64,000 nt of DNA from CAZRIT01 sp964600225 (GTDB lineage Bacteria; Bacillota; Clostridia; Christensenellales; CAG-138). A program made the translations under genes and the position numbers. The DNA lies in contig CAZRIT010000004.1 in NCBI GenBank assembly GCA_964600225.1, forward strand, positions 1 through 64,000. The letters run 5' to 3'. Within the stretch, counting starts at the first letter, position 1. Every line of letters begins with the position of its first letter. The notes under the pieces are model-generated. The model had not been told where the DNA came from and did not search any database. It saw nothing but the letters and a program-made list of their open reading frames with translations. Shown in pieces: positions 25,590 to 33,859 of this stretch.

Positions 25590-26945
25590 ATGGGCACTGA
25601 ACTCAAGAAAAAATACGGGCTACCCACAGCAATCGCCATGGTCGTTGGAATCGTTGTAGGCAGCGGCGTATTTTTCAAGGCGGAGGCGATTCTGAACAAA
25701 ACCGGCGGCGACCTGCCGCTTGGCATCCTGGCGTGGATCATCGGCGGCGTCATCATGATCGCCTGCTCGTGCGCATTTGCTGTGATGGCAACCAAGTATG
25801 AGTACGTCAACGGCATTGTGGACTATGCGGATGTAACGGTCGGCAAAAAGTACGGCTACTACATCGGCTGGTTTATGGCGACCATCTATACGCCCACGCT
25901 CACGGGCGTTCTGGCATGGGTTTCGTCGCGCTACCTTTGCGTACTGATCGGGTTTGATATCACAAGTGCGGAGTGCCTGACCATTGCGTTTTTCTTCCTG
26001 ATTGCCAACTATGCGCTCAACGCGCTGTCCCCCAAGATGGCGGGCAAGTTCCAGGTATCCACCACCGTCATCAAGATGATTCCGTTGGTTTTGATGGCGG
26101 TTGTCGGCACCATCGTGGGCCTGACCAGCGGCCTGACGGTGCAAAACTTCACCTCCGCGGCAGTCACCGCCGTGGATGGGTCGCCGCTGTTTGGCGCGGT
26201 GGTTGCAACGGCGTTTGCGTATGAAGGGTGGATCATTGCCACCTCCATCAACGCCGAATTGCGCGACGCCAAAAAGAACCTGCCCAAGGCGCTTGCCATC
26301 GGCGCGGCGATCGTTATGGCGATCTATGTGCTCTACTACATCGGCATCGCGGGCGCGGTGGACAAGGTCACCATGATGGAAAGCGGCGAAGTCGGCGCCA
26401 AGCTGGGCTTCTCCAACATATTCTCCAACGTGGGCGGAACGATCCTGTTCGTATTCGTGGTCATCTCCTGCCTCGGCACGCTCAACGGCCTGATGCTCGG
26501 CTGCACGCGCGGCATGTACGCGCTGGCTGTGCGCAACGTCGGCCCCCGTCCCGATGTGTTCAAGCAGGTGGACCCCATCACCAACATGCCGACCAACTCC
26601 TCCGTACTGGGCGTGCTGCTGGCCGGCTTCTGGCTGACGTACTTCTATGGCGCCAACCTGACGGCGCCGTGGTTTGGCGTGTTCTGCTTCGATACGAGCG
26701 AGCTGCCGATCATCACCATCTATGCGTCGTATGTGCCGATGTTCATCATGTTCATGAAGAAGGAAAAGGATATGAGCACGTTCAAGCGCTTTGTGCTGCC
26801 CGCGCTGGCGCTGTGCGGTTCGCTGTTCATGGTCATTGCGGCAATCTATGCGCACAAGATGGCAATCGTGTACTACCTGATCGTGTTCGTCGTCATCATG
26901 TTTATCGGCTACCTGTTCTCCAAGCCGAAGGCGGAAGCGAAATAA
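25590..26945 (+). CDS. APC-superfamily amino-acid permease
   Basis: A 451-residue integral membrane protein with about 12 predicted helices. The first helix has the APC signature GIVVGSGVFFKAEAIL (unwound GSG substrate motif), and the mid-protein block SPLFGAVVATAFAYEGWIIATSINAELRDAKKNLP (here given by its ends SPLFGAVVATAFAYEGW and ELRDAKKNLPKAL) matches the SteT/LAT-like subgroup. Substrate is probably a neutral amino acid, by exchange or proton symport. ATG 25590 follows GGGAGGA at 25574-25580. It is flanked by its own promoter and a bidirectional terminator, so it is monocistronic. Confidence 0.9.
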   Translation: MGTELKKKYGLPTAIAMVVGIVVGSGVFFKAEAILNKTGGDLPLGILAWIIGGVIMIACSCAFAVMATKYEYVNGIVDYADVTVGKKYGYYIGWFMATIYTPTLTGVLAWVSSRYLCVLIGFDITSAECLTIAFFFLIANYALNALSPKMAGKFQVSTTVIKMIPLVLMAVVGTIVGLTSGLTVQNFTSAAVTAVDGSPLFGAVVATAFAYEGWIIATSINAELRDAKKNLPKALAIGAAIVMAIYVLYYIGIAGAVDKVTMMESGEVGAKLGFSNIFSNVGGTILFVFVVISCLGTLNGLMLGCTRGMYALAVRNVGPRPDVFKQVDPITNMPTNSSVLGVLLAGFWLTYFYGANLTAPWFGVFCFDTSELPIITIYASYVPMFIMFMKKEKDMSTFKRFVLPALALCGSLFMVIAAIYAHKMAIVYYLIVFVVIMFIGYLFSKPKAEAK

Positions 26946-26962
26946 CCCGATCCCAAGCATAC

Positions 26963-26998
26963 AAAACGGGCTGCATCATCAATGATGCAGCCCGTTTT
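26963..26998. terminator. Bidirectional terminator
   Basis: A perfect 16-bp stem with TCAA loop, flanked by AAAA on the 5' side and TTTT on the 3' side, located between the convergent permease and DUF975-like genes. It can serve both strands. Confidence 0.92.
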
Positions 26999-27029
26999 CT
27001 GTTGTTTCGTTATTCTGGCAATTGCCAAA

Positions 27030-27758
27030 TCAGGAAAGCTTCTGTCCGCAGCCGGGGCAGTACACGCTGCCTTCGGAATACTCGCGTCCGCAGTTGGGGC
27101 AGGTGGGCGCGCGGAAGGTGCGCGCAACCTGCACATCCTCATACAGCTTGGCCTGATACAAGCCCACAAACAGCGGGCTGAACGCGGAAATGACCATGGT
27201 AATCAGGCCTCCGACGATGGCGAACACAACGCCCGCGTACGGGATGGTTGCAAGCAGGCCGAAGATCAGCGAGATACCCACAACGATGCCGAAGAACAGG
27301 ATATCCGCGCCGAACAGCTTGCCGCGGTGACCCCGGGTTTCCTCCATGGAAACGCGCAGCGCCTGCGTAGCCGATATGTCTGGGCGCGTCAGAAGGATGT
27401 AGGGCACAAAACGGTACTGATAGACCTTGATGATGCCCAAAACGATGCCTGCGATGGGAATCAGGCTCCAGAGGAGGACCCACAGCGACATCCACGCCAT
27501 GCCGCCGCACACGCGCTTGAAATCCTTGAAGCCCTGAAACAACTGCTCGCTGCTGACTTCCTCTCCGCGCAGACCCGCCATGAAGATGGCGATCATGCCG
27601 ACCGACAGCGTCAGTGTAATGGGAATGGAGATGATGGGCAGGATACCCAGCATCGTCGCCAGCGTTGCCAGCAGCACATACATCAACGAGAGCCCCCATA
27701 GGCGCAGCGGTTTCTGTTTGAACACGGCCCATGCGGCACGATAGCTATTGAAAATCAT
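27030..27758 (-). CDS. DUF975-like membrane protein with C-terminal zinc ribbon
   Basis: A 242-residue protein with about five or six predicted membrane helices, resembling the DUF975 family, followed by a C-terminal zinc ribbon CPNCGREYSEGSVYCPGCG. The ribbon suggests a cytoplasmic regulatory or partner-binding tail. The function is unknown. A strong GGAGGGG site precedes the start, and a promoter lies at 27802-27830. It is monocistronic, convergent with the permease and divergent from the GntR-type regulator. Confidence 0.8.
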   Translation of the reverse strand: MIFNSYRAAWAVFKQKPLRLWGLSLMYVLLATLATMLGILPIISIPITLTLSVGMIAIFMAGLRGEEVSSEQLFQGFKDFKRVCGGMAWMSLWVLLWSLIPIAGIVLGIIKVYQYRFVPYILLTRPDISATQALRVSMEETRGHRGKLFGADILFFGIVVGISLIFGLLATIPYAGVVFAIVGGLITMVISAFSPLFVGLYQAKLYEDVQVARTFRAPTCPNCGREYSEGSVYCPGCGQKLS

Positions 27759-27801
27759 AAATACCCCTCCAAGTTACATATTTGTTTTGCGTTACGTCAA
27801 T

Positions 27802-27830
27802 ACTATACCAAATTATTCAACATATTGCAA
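27802..27830 (-). promoter_or_regulatory. Promoter of the DUF975-like gene
   Basis: On the minus strand TTGCAA (27825-27830) and TATAGT (complement of 27802-27807) with a 17-bp spacer, 44 nt upstream of the start. Confidence 0.7.
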
Positions 27831-27887
27831 TGGACGCGCGGCACATGCATGCAAAAACCGTAAAACCGATAAATTTCGATTTCATTG

Positions 27888-27917
27888 TTGACGGCAAGCA
27901 TACATATTCGATATAAT
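27888..27917 (+). promoter_or_regulatory. Promoter of the GntR-family regulator
   Basis: TTGACG (27888-27893), 18-bp spacer, TATAAT (27912-27917). The region around it (27870-27930) is AT-rich and includes ATATAATATATAATA, a plausible operator zone for autoregulation. Confidence 0.7.
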
Positions 27918-27958
27918 ATATAATAACGCAGTATCGATCATGAGGATGAGGAGCATAC

Positions 27959-28624
27959 ATGAATTATAAAGCAATTGCTGAACAGGTTGGCCCACGCGTT
28001 GGCGCAACGCAGGAGTGGGTGTATCAGGTGCTGCGCGCGGGCATCATCGGCGGGCACCTGCCAAGCGGAACCCAGCTCAAGCAGGATGAAATCTCCGCCG
28101 CGCTGAACGTCTCCCATATTCCCGTGCGGGAAGCCTTGCGCCGTTTGGAAGCGCAGGGGCTGATCCGCATCCATCCCAACCGCGGCGCATCGGTGACCAA
28201 GCTGTCGCGCCAGTCGGTGGTGGATATGATGGAGGTGCGCGCCACGCTGTCGGTGATGATGCTTCGTAACAGCGCGCCGCTTTTGACCGAAGTGGACTAT
28301 CAAAAGATGGAGGATATCATCGACAAGCAGCGCCATGCCGGGGATTTGTTCCGCTCCGAGGAGCTCAACTACGAGTTCCATGAGATACTCTCCTCGCATG
28401 CCGACAACAGCTTTGCGGAGCTGCTGATGGAGTTGGTGCACGCCAATATCGACCGCTATGTGCGCGCGGGCTTCTACCAAACGGAGGACACGCGCAACGT
28501 TTCCATCGGCCAGCACGAACAGATCGTGGCCGCCTGCCGCGCGGGCGATTACGACCGCGCCTGCGAGCTGCTGCGCGATCACATCCTGTCCGCCAAGGCG
28601 TACATCCCCGCCGAGGTCAAGTAG
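27959..28624 (+). CDS. GntR-family (FCD/FadR type) transcriptional regulator
   Basis: A 221-residue regulator. The winged-helix N-terminal domain (about residues 14-80) includes LPSGTQLKQDEISAALNVSH and VREALRRLEAQGL. The all-helical FCD ligand-binding domain follows, with typical metal/acid-binding positions in LNYEFHEIL and GQHEQIVAAC. FCD regulators usually sense small carboxylic acids or amino-acid-derived metabolites. Its targets are not evident; the neighbouring permease is convergent to the DUF975 gene rather than linked. A terminator follows directly. Confidence 0.92.
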   Translation: MNYKAIAEQVGPRVGATQEWVYQVLRAGIIGGHLPSGTQLKQDEISAALNVSHIPVREALRRLEAQGLIRIHPNRGASVTKLSRQSVVDMMEVRATLSVMMLRNSAPLLTEVDYQKMEDIIDKQRHAGDLFRSEELNYEFHEILSSHADNSFAELLMELVHANIDRYVRAGFYQTEDTRNVSIGQHEQIVAACRAGDYDRACELLRDHILSAKAYIPAEVK

Positions 28625-28682
28625 GGAGCGAAGGGCTTTTTCGGATAACAAAAAACAGATTGCGGCGCATAGACCGCCTTTT

Positions 28683-28714
28683 CCCGCACACGATAACGCT
28701 GTGCGGGTTTTTTT
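28683..28714 (+). terminator. Terminator of the GntR-family gene
   Basis: CCCGCACA (28683-28690) pairs with TGTGCGGG (28700-28707), followed by seven Ts. It overlaps the possible GTG start (28701) of the next gene, arguing against that start. Confidence 0.88.
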
Positions 28715-28721
28715 ATGGAGT

Positions 28722-29222
28722 TTGTTAGGCGTCGGCGTATTCCTGCTGCTGCTGACGGTGCTGCCCATTCGGATACGGTTTCGGGCGGCGGCGACGGCGC
28801 AGGGCGGCCATGGCGAGATCAAAATACGGGTGCTGTGCATTCCGCTGAGCGCCTTTGTGCGGTTCCGATTGACGGACGGGCCGCTGGGCGGCGAGATCTT
28901 CCCGCCGTTCGGGCGCATGCGCACCATCAACTACGCCAGGCGGGAGGATCAGGAGGTGCCCGTATGGATCACCGCGCCTGTCAAGGAGGAATGGCGACAA
29001 AAGATCAGGGCGGAGTGGATCATCGGCGTTGCGGGCGCGCCCGACCTGACGGCGCTTGTGACGGGCTTTTTTGCCACGCTTTCGGAGGGAGTTGTCAAAA
29101 CGGTTGCTACGCCCGTTTTTACGCAAAACGCGTTTCGGTTAAATCTGGAAGGGATAGTGCATATTCGCCTGGCAAATATTATCGGTGAAAAACTGCAACG
29201 TATGAGGAGAACAAAGCTTTGA
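28722..29222 (+). CDS. DUF2953 (YtfI-like) membrane-anchored protein
   Basis: About 166 residues with an N-terminal hydrophobic helix (LLGVGVFLLLLTVLPIRIRF) and the DUF2953 pattern of short beta strands after it. In Bacillus ytfI is directly upstream of ytfJ/gerW and is transcribed in the forespore; the same pairing is seen here. The start is uncertain. The frame has no ATG; TTG 28722 is the best choice, with GGAG only 1 nt away, while GTG 28701 lies inside the terminator stem. ATG 28715 is in a different frame. The stop overlaps the gerW start by 4 nt. Confidence 0.72.
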   Translation: MLGVGVFLLLLTVLPIRIRFRAAATAQGGHGEIKIRVLCIPLSAFVRFRLTDGPLGGEIFPPFGRMRTINYARREDQEVPVWITAPVKEEWRQKIRAEWIIGVAGAPDLTALVTGFFATLSEGVVKTVATPVFTQNAFRLNLEGIVHIRLANIIGEKLQRMRRTKL

Positions 29223-29656
29223 CACACCCGTTGGAAACCATGATTCAATCCGCCGTGGGCGAGCTGAAAAACCTGATTGACGCCAACACCATCATGGGGG
29301 AACCCATCCATCTGGCGTCGGGCACCATGGTGCTGCCCGTATCCAAGCTGTCGCTCGGGTTCGTCTCGGGCGGCGGGGAATACGGCACCAAAAATCCCGT
29401 CATCAAAAGCGGCTACTTGCTCGATAACGGCAACCGCGCCTACCCCATGGCGGGCACCATGACGGCGGGCATGGCGGTGACGCCTGTGGCGTTTCTGGCC
29501 GTGCAAAACGATGAGGTACGCATATTGCATGTGTCCGATGTGGAGCCCACGGGCATGATTGCAAACCTGCTGCCGCCGATTTTGACTGAGCTCAAGGCGC
29601 TGCTGGTATCCGCGCGGCAAAAGGGACAAAAGTGCGAGCAAACGCAGCAGTCATGA
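29219..29656 (+). CDS. gerW: Spore protein GerW (YtfJ family)
   Basis: A 145-residue protein of the YtfJ/GerW family: ANTIMGEPI, PVSKLSLGFVSGGGEYG and the Gly-rich middle are typical. In Bacillus it is a forespore inner-membrane-associated protein needed for germination with L-alanine or for SleB-related cortex hydrolysis, and it is a strong marker of endospore formation. The start is TTG 29219, supported by GAGGAGA 9 nt upstream and by overlap with the ytfI-like stop. The next gene overlaps its stop by 4 nt. Confidence 0.93.
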   Translation: MTHPLETMIQSAVGELKNLIDANTIMGEPIHLASGTMVLPVSKLSLGFVSGGGEYGTKNPVIKSGYLLDNGNRAYPMAGTMTAGMAVTPVAFLAVQNDEVRILHVSDVEPTGMIANLLPPILTELKALLVSARQKGQKCEQTQQS

Positions 29657-30774
29657 AACGCATCGTTGCGCTTGCGGCGGCGCTGCTGGCGCTGACGGGG
29701 CTGTTACCGCAGCGCGCGCAGGCGGATACGAAAACGCCGACCGTTTCGGCGGCGGGCATGGCGCTGTTTGAGGCGGAGAGCATGCGGCTGATCGCTGCCG
29801 ACAACGCGCATCAAAAGGCTTACATGGCCAGCACCACCAAGGTGATGACGGCGTTGATCGTGCTGGAAACGTGCGACGTGGACGCCGTGGTAAAGATTCC
29901 CGACGAGGCCATCGGCATGGAGGGCTCCAGCATCTACCTTGCGCGCGGGGAGACGATGTCCGTGCGGGATCTGCTGCACGGGCTGATGCTCACCAGCGGC
30001 AACGACGCGGCCGTGGCGCTGGCCATGCACGCGGCGGGGTCGGTACAGGCGTTTGCGGAACGCATGAACGCGCGGGCAAAGGAGATTGGCTGCCAAAACA
30101 CGCATTTTGCCAACCCCAACGGCCTGCCCGACGAGGCGCACTATACCACCGCGTACGATCTGGGGCTGATTGCGGCCACCGCCATGCAAAACGAGGCTTT
30201 TTGCAATATTGTCGGCCAAACGTACCACGAAACGGCCACGGGCGACAGGCCGCGCACGTTTAAGAACAAGAATAAGCTATTGTGGCAGTACGAGGGCGGC
30301 AACGGCGTGAAAACGGGGTTTACCAAGGCGGCGGGACGCTGCCTGGTGTTTTCCGCGAAGCGCAACGGCATGACGCTGGTAGGGACGCTGCTCAACGCGC
30401 CCGATATGTGGAAGGATGCGGAAGCGCTGCTCAATTACGGGTTTGAGACGATCGAAAACAGGCTGCTGCTGGATTGCGAGGCGCCGCTGGCGACCATCGC
30501 GGTGACAGGCGGCGAAAAAATGCATTTGCCTGTGGCGGCGCAACACGATATACTGTATCCGATGCTGACCGACGGCAGCGACGCCGTTTCCTGGGAAATG
30601 GTTTTGCCGCGGCAGGTCGCAGCGCCCGTTTCGGCGGGCGACGCGATCGGGTCTGTGACGCTGATCATCAACGGCGAAGCGGCCGATACGGCGCCGCTGA
30701 TTGCAACGGAAAGCATTGCGTACATGGGCCTTTCAGAATACTGGAAGCGCATCGTGGAACGGTTCATCGCCTGA
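29653..30774 (+). CDS. dacF: D-alanyl-D-alanine carboxypeptidase (PBP5/DacF family)
   Basis: A 373-residue serine peptidase that trims the terminal D-Ala of peptidoglycan stems. A signal peptide spans residues 1 to about 24 (ending AQA). The three penicillin-binding motifs are present: STTK at 60-63, SGN at 115-117 and KTG at 220-222. A C-terminal beta domain and a short amphipathic tail (EYWKRIVERF) for membrane association follow. ATG 29653 overlaps the gerW stop (ATGA). The co-transcription with gerW suggests a sporulation DacF/DacB-like role, but a vegetative one is possible. Confidence 0.92.
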   Translation: MKRIVALAAALLALTGLLPQRAQADTKTPTVSAAGMALFEAESMRLIAADNAHQKAYMASTTKVMTALIVLETCDVDAVVKIPDEAIGMEGSSIYLARGETMSVRDLLHGLMLTSGNDAAVALAMHAAGSVQAFAERMNARAKEIGCQNTHFANPNGLPDEAHYTTAYDLGLIAATAMQNEAFCNIVGQTYHETATGDRPRTFKNKNKLLWQYEGGNGVKTGFTKAAGRCLVFSAKRNGMTLVGTLLNAPDMWKDAEALLNYGFETIENRLLLDCEAPLATIAVTGGEKMHLPVAAQHDILYPMLTDGSDAVSWEMVLPRQVAAPVSAGDAIGSVTLIINGEAADTAPLIATESIAYMGLSEYWKRIVERFIA

Positions 30775-30798
30775 CGGCGCGAAAGGGACGGGGGAAGT

Positions 30799-31530
30799 AT
30801 GGTAAGACTGCAAAAATATATGGCGGATGCGGGGATTGCATCCAGGCGCGCCTGTGAGGAGCTGATCCTTGCGGGCCGCGTTGCCGTCAACGGGGCAACG
30901 GCAACGCTGGGCATGTCGGTCGGCGACGGTGATACGGTTTCCATGGACGGAAAGCCCGTTGAACGCGCGCAGGAGAAGGTGGCGGTCATCCTGTATAAGC
31001 CGCGCGGGGTGGTCAGCACCTCGTCCGATCCCGAGGGCAGAAAGACCGTGCAGGCGTTTGTGGACGATTTGCCGCAACGGCTGTACAACGTCGGCAGGCT
31101 TGATATTAACTCCGAGGGGCTGCTGCTGCTGACCAACGACGGGGATTTGGCCTATCGGCTGACGCACCCGAAGTTTCGGGTGGAAAAGACCTACTACGCC
31201 GTGTGCGACGGCGTGCTGACGCCCACGCAGAGCGCAAAGCTCATTAACGGCGTGCAACTGGAGGACGGCATGACCGCGCCCGCCAAGGTGCGCAACATCC
31301 GCAGCACGCAGACGGGCGGCACCTCGTTTGAAATCACCATTCACGAGGGGCGCAACCGCCAGATTCGCCGCATGATCGAGGCGGTCGAGCACAGGACGCT
31401 GCGGCTGAGGCGCGAGCGGTTCGGGCCGCTGCTGCTGGGCGAGTTGAAGCCTGGTGAGCGGCGTGTGCTCAGCCGCAAGGAGCTTGCGGACCTGCACGCA
31501 TGGCTGGATGCGGCCGAGAAGCGCCGATAA
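30799..31530 (+). CDS. rluB: RsuA/RluB-family rRNA pseudouridine synthase
   Basis: A 243-residue enzyme with an N-terminal S4 RNA-binding domain (MVRLQKYMADAGIASRRAC) and the catalytic domain with the Asp in GRLDINSEGLLLLTNDG; KTYYAV and GRNRQIRRM follow. The RluB type (23S U2605) is the commonest in Firmicutes, but the substrate cannot be proven from sequence. GGGGGAAG before ATG 30799 is the site. The gene is 24 nt after dacF. Confidence 0.9.
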   Translation: MVRLQKYMADAGIASRRACEELILAGRVAVNGATATLGMSVGDGDTVSMDGKPVERAQEKVAVILYKPRGVVSTSSDPEGRKTVQAFVDDLPQRLYNVGRLDINSEGLLLLTNDGDLAYRLTHPKFRVEKTYYAVCDGVLTPTQSAKLINGVQLEDGMTAPAKVRNIRSTQTGGTSFEITIHEGRNRQIRRMIEAVEHRTLRLRRERFGPLLLGELKPGERRVLSRKELADLHAWLDAAEKRR

Positions 31531-31537
31531 ATAGGGC

Positions 31538-31566
31538 TTGCATTCAAGTGCGATCGATGGTATACT
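31538..31566 (+). promoter_or_regulatory. Promoter of the rimP-nusA-infB operon
   Basis: TTGCAT (31538-31543), 17-bp spacer, TATACT (31561-31566). Transcription would begin near 31573, upstream of the leader hairpin. Confidence 0.7.
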
Positions 31567-31593
31567 GTTCGCGTTGGCGTTGTGAACGATTGA

Positions 31594-31625
31594 GAGAGAG
31601 TGGGAGACCCCCACTTTCTCGTTTT
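31594..31625 (+). terminator. Terminator-like hairpin in the rimP leader
   Basis: GAGAGAGTGGG (31594-31604) pairs with CCCACTTTCTC (31610-31620), one G-T wobble, followed by GTTTTT. It lies between the promoter at 31538-31566 and the rimP ribosome binding site, so it may act as a leader attenuator rather than as the terminator of rluB alone. Confidence 0.7.
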
Positions 31626-31645
31626 TAGGAGCTTGGAGGTTGGGA

Positions 31646-32098
31646 TTGAAGACAACGGAGCGCGTGGAAAGCATTGTCAAAGGCGCGATTGAACAGCTCG
31701 GCTATACGCTGTGCGATGTGGAATTTGCCAAGGAATACGGCAATTGGGTACTCACATTATTTATCGATCAGCCGGGCGGCGTCACCATCGATGATTGCGA
31801 AAAGGTCAGCAGGCTCGTCGATCCCATCCTGGATGAAGCCGACCCGATCGAACAGGCATACTATCTATCGGTATCCTCGCTTGGGCTCGATCGTCCGCTC
31901 AAAAAGGATGCTGATTTTATGCGCAGCATCGGCGCAAAGGTTTCCGTGAAGCTCTATGCGCCGCAGGATGGCAAAAAGGAACTTTCGGGCAAGCTGGTTT
32001 CCTTCACCGCGGATGCGTTCCAGCTGGAAACCGCGGCGGGTACGACGGATATTTTACGCAAGGATGCGGCGCTGGTAAAGCCCGTCATCACGTTTTGA
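31646..32098 (+). CDS. rimP: Ribosome maturation factor RimP
   Basis: A 150-residue 30S assembly factor acting early on the 16S central pseudoknot and head. Family blocks: VESIVKGAIEQLGYTLCDVEF and YYLSVSSLGLDRPLKKDADF. The start is TTG 31646, 6 nt after GGAGG (31635-31639); an in-frame TTG at 31640 abuts the site. It heads the rimP-nusA-ylxR-ylxQ-infB-rbfA operon and has a leader with a terminator-like hairpin. Confidence 0.94.
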   Translation: MKTTERVESIVKGAIEQLGYTLCDVEFAKEYGNWVLTLFIDQPGGVTIDDCEKVSRLVDPILDEADPIEQAYYLSVSSLGLDRPLKKDADFMRSIGAKVSVKLYAPQDGKKELSGKLVSFTADAFQLETAAGTTDILRKDAALVKPVITF

Positions 32099-32123
32099 AA
32101 ATGGTTAAGGAGCAGGAGAAAAG

Positions 32124-33263
32124 ATGAACACAGCGTTTATTGAAGCATTGAATGCGCTGGAAAAAGAGCGCGGCATCAGCAAGGAGATTCTCATCTCCGC
32201 CATCGAGGCAGCGCTGATTTCGGCGTACAAGCGCAATTACGGCACGTCGGCCAACGTGCGCGCGGAGGTCGATTCGGATACGGGCAACATCGCCATATTC
32301 GCCAGCAAGGCGGTTGTGGAAACGGTTGAAAACCCGCACAACGAGATTTCGCTAGAGGACGCCAAGAAGGTCAACCCGCTGTATGAGGTGGGCGACGTGC
32401 TGGAGGAGGAGGTCAAAACGCGCGATTTCGGACGCATTGCCGCGCAGACCGCCAAGCAAATTGTCGTGCAGCGCATCCGTGAAGCCGAGCGCGGCGTCAT
32501 CTACGAGGAGTATGTTGAAAAGGAAAACGAGGTGTTGACCGCCATCGTGCAGCGCGTGGAGAAGGGCAACGCCTATGTGGAGCTGGGCCGTACCGACGGG
32601 CTGCTTCCCTCCAACGAGATGATCCCCGGCGAAACGTACGAGAATACCGACCGCATCAAGGTATATGTGCTGGAGGTGCGCAAGGATAACAAGGGCCCGC
32701 AGGTGCTGGTTTCGCGCACGCATCCCGGCCTGGTCAAACGGCTGTTTGAGCTGGAGGTGCCCGAGATTCAAAACGGCGTGGTGCAGATCAAATCCATCGC
32801 GCGGGAAGCGGGCTTCCGCACCAAGGTGGCCGTGTACAGCCTGGATATGCAGGTGGACGCCGTGGGCGCATGCGTGGGCCAGCGCGGCTCCCGCGTGGAA
32901 CGCATCGTCAACGAGCTGCACAACGAAAAGATCGACATCATCGAGTGGGATTCCGACTCGGCCGTCTATATCGCCAAGGCCCTGAGCCCCGCCAAGGTGC
33001 TCATGGTCTATATCAACGAAGAAGAGAAGGCCGCCAAGGTCATCGTCCCCGACAACCAGCTTTCCCTTGCCATCGGCAAGGAGGGGCAAAACGCCAGGCT
33101 TGCGGCCAAGCTCACGGGCTGGAAAATCGATATCAAGAACCAGACGCAGGCCGAGCAGGCCATGGAATCCATCTTCGACGACGGATTGGATGCGGATGCG
33201 GAAGAGGATATCGAATTGGATATCGTCGAGACGGACGTGGAAACGGACGAAAGCGAGGCGTAA
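32124..33263 (+). CDS. nusA: Transcription elongation/termination factor NusA
   Basis: A 379-residue protein with the RNA-polymerase-binding N-terminal domain, an S1 domain (about 135-200: VEKGNAYVELGRTDGLLPSNE) and two KH domains (VGACVGQRGSRVERI and SLAIGKEGQNARLAAKL). An acidic C-terminal tail is present, but the proteobacterial AR repeats are absent, as is usual in Firmicutes. NusA modulates pausing and intrinsic termination genome-wide. AAGGAGCAGGAG precedes ATG 32124. Confidence 0.96.
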   Translation: MNTAFIEALNALEKERGISKEILISAIEAALISAYKRNYGTSANVRAEVDSDTGNIAIFASKAVVETVENPHNEISLEDAKKVNPLYEVGDVLEEEVKTRDFGRIAAQTAKQIVVQRIREAERGVIYEEYVEKENEVLTAIVQRVEKGNAYVELGRTDGLLPSNEMIPGETYENTDRIKVYVLEVRKDNKGPQVLVSRTHPGLVKRLFELEVPEIQNGVVQIKSIAREAGFRTKVAVYSLDMQVDAVGACVGQRGSRVERIVNELHNEKIDIIEWDSDSAVYIAKALSPAKVLMVYINEEEKAAKVIVPDNQLSLAIGKEGQNARLAAKLTGWKIDIKNQTQAEQAMESIFDDGLDADAEEDIELDIVETDVETDESEA

Positions 33264-33266
33264 CGC

Positions 33267-33539
33267 TTGCCGAAAAAGATTCCCATGCGCATGTGCGTTG
33301 CATGCAGGCAGATGCGCCCCAAGAAGGAACTGGCGCGCGTGGTGCGCACGCCCGAGGGCGCGGTCGTGCTTGATAGAACGGGCCGTGCCAACGGCCGCGG
33401 CGCTTATCTTTGCCCGGATGCGTCCTGCGTGGAAAAGGCGGTCAAGATTCGGGCGATTGAGCGGGCGCTGGAGGTCAAGCTGGACGACGAAACGCTTGCG
33501 TCGCTGCGGGAGGCGATTCGCGATGGAAGCCAACAATAG
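33267..33539 (+). CDS. ylxR: YlxR (RNA-binding/regulatory protein)
   Basis: A 90-residue YlxR-family protein: MRMCVACRQMRPKKELARVVR, RANGRGAYLCPD and SCVEKA are typical. The two cysteines at the N-terminus (CVAC) and the later Cys residues may bind metal. YlxR homologues regulate RNase P or transcription in some Firmicutes. The start is TTG 33267, 3 nt after nusA. It overlaps ylxQ by 17 nt. Confidence 0.92.
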   Translation: MPKKIPMRMCVACRQMRPKKELARVVRTPEGAVVLDRTGRANGRGAYLCPDASCVEKAVKIRAIERALEVKLDDETLASLREAIRDGSQQ

Positions 33540-33855
33540 GCTCAGAAGCGCAGTCGGCTTTGCCATGAAGGCGGGCAAACTGCAATCGGGCGGCTTCATC
33601 GTGGAAAAGCTTTTGCGCGCGGGCAAGGCCAGGCTGGTCATACTGGACGAAACGGTGTCCGAGAATACAATGGAACCGCTTTTGCGGCTGTGCGGCAACA
33701 CGCACACGCCCTGGATACAGATGCCCGAGATGGGCAATTGCATCGGGAAGCCCGACCGCATGACGGCGGTCGTAACAACACAGGATTTTGCGGATATGAT
33801 CATCCGCGCGGCGGCTGATGGGACATTGGCTTCCGATAAGACGACGGGGGTTTAG
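33523..33855 (+). CDS. ylxQ: YlxQ, L7Ae-family ribosomal/RNA-binding protein
   Basis: A 110-residue protein with the L7Ae/L30e fold: RLRSAVGFAMKAGKLQSGG, EKLLRAGKARLVILDETVS and a C-terminal GK segment. This family binds kink-turn RNA. GGGAGG at 33508-33513 is 9 nt before ATG 33523. The order ylxR-ylxQ-infB is canonical in Firmicutes. Confidence 0.9.
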   Translation: MEANNRLRSAVGFAMKAGKLQSGGFIVEKLLRAGKARLVILDETVSENTMEPLLRLCGNTHTPWIQMPEMGNCIGKPDRMTAVVTTQDFADMIIRAAADGTLASDKTTGV

Positions 33856-33859
33856 CTGA

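Noticed and set aside
28715..29188. ATG-initiated 157-residue frame over the ytfI-like gene
   Set aside because: Its Arg/Gly-rich translation lacks similarity to any family, whereas the overlapping frame shows the DUF2953 pattern and is coupled to gerW.
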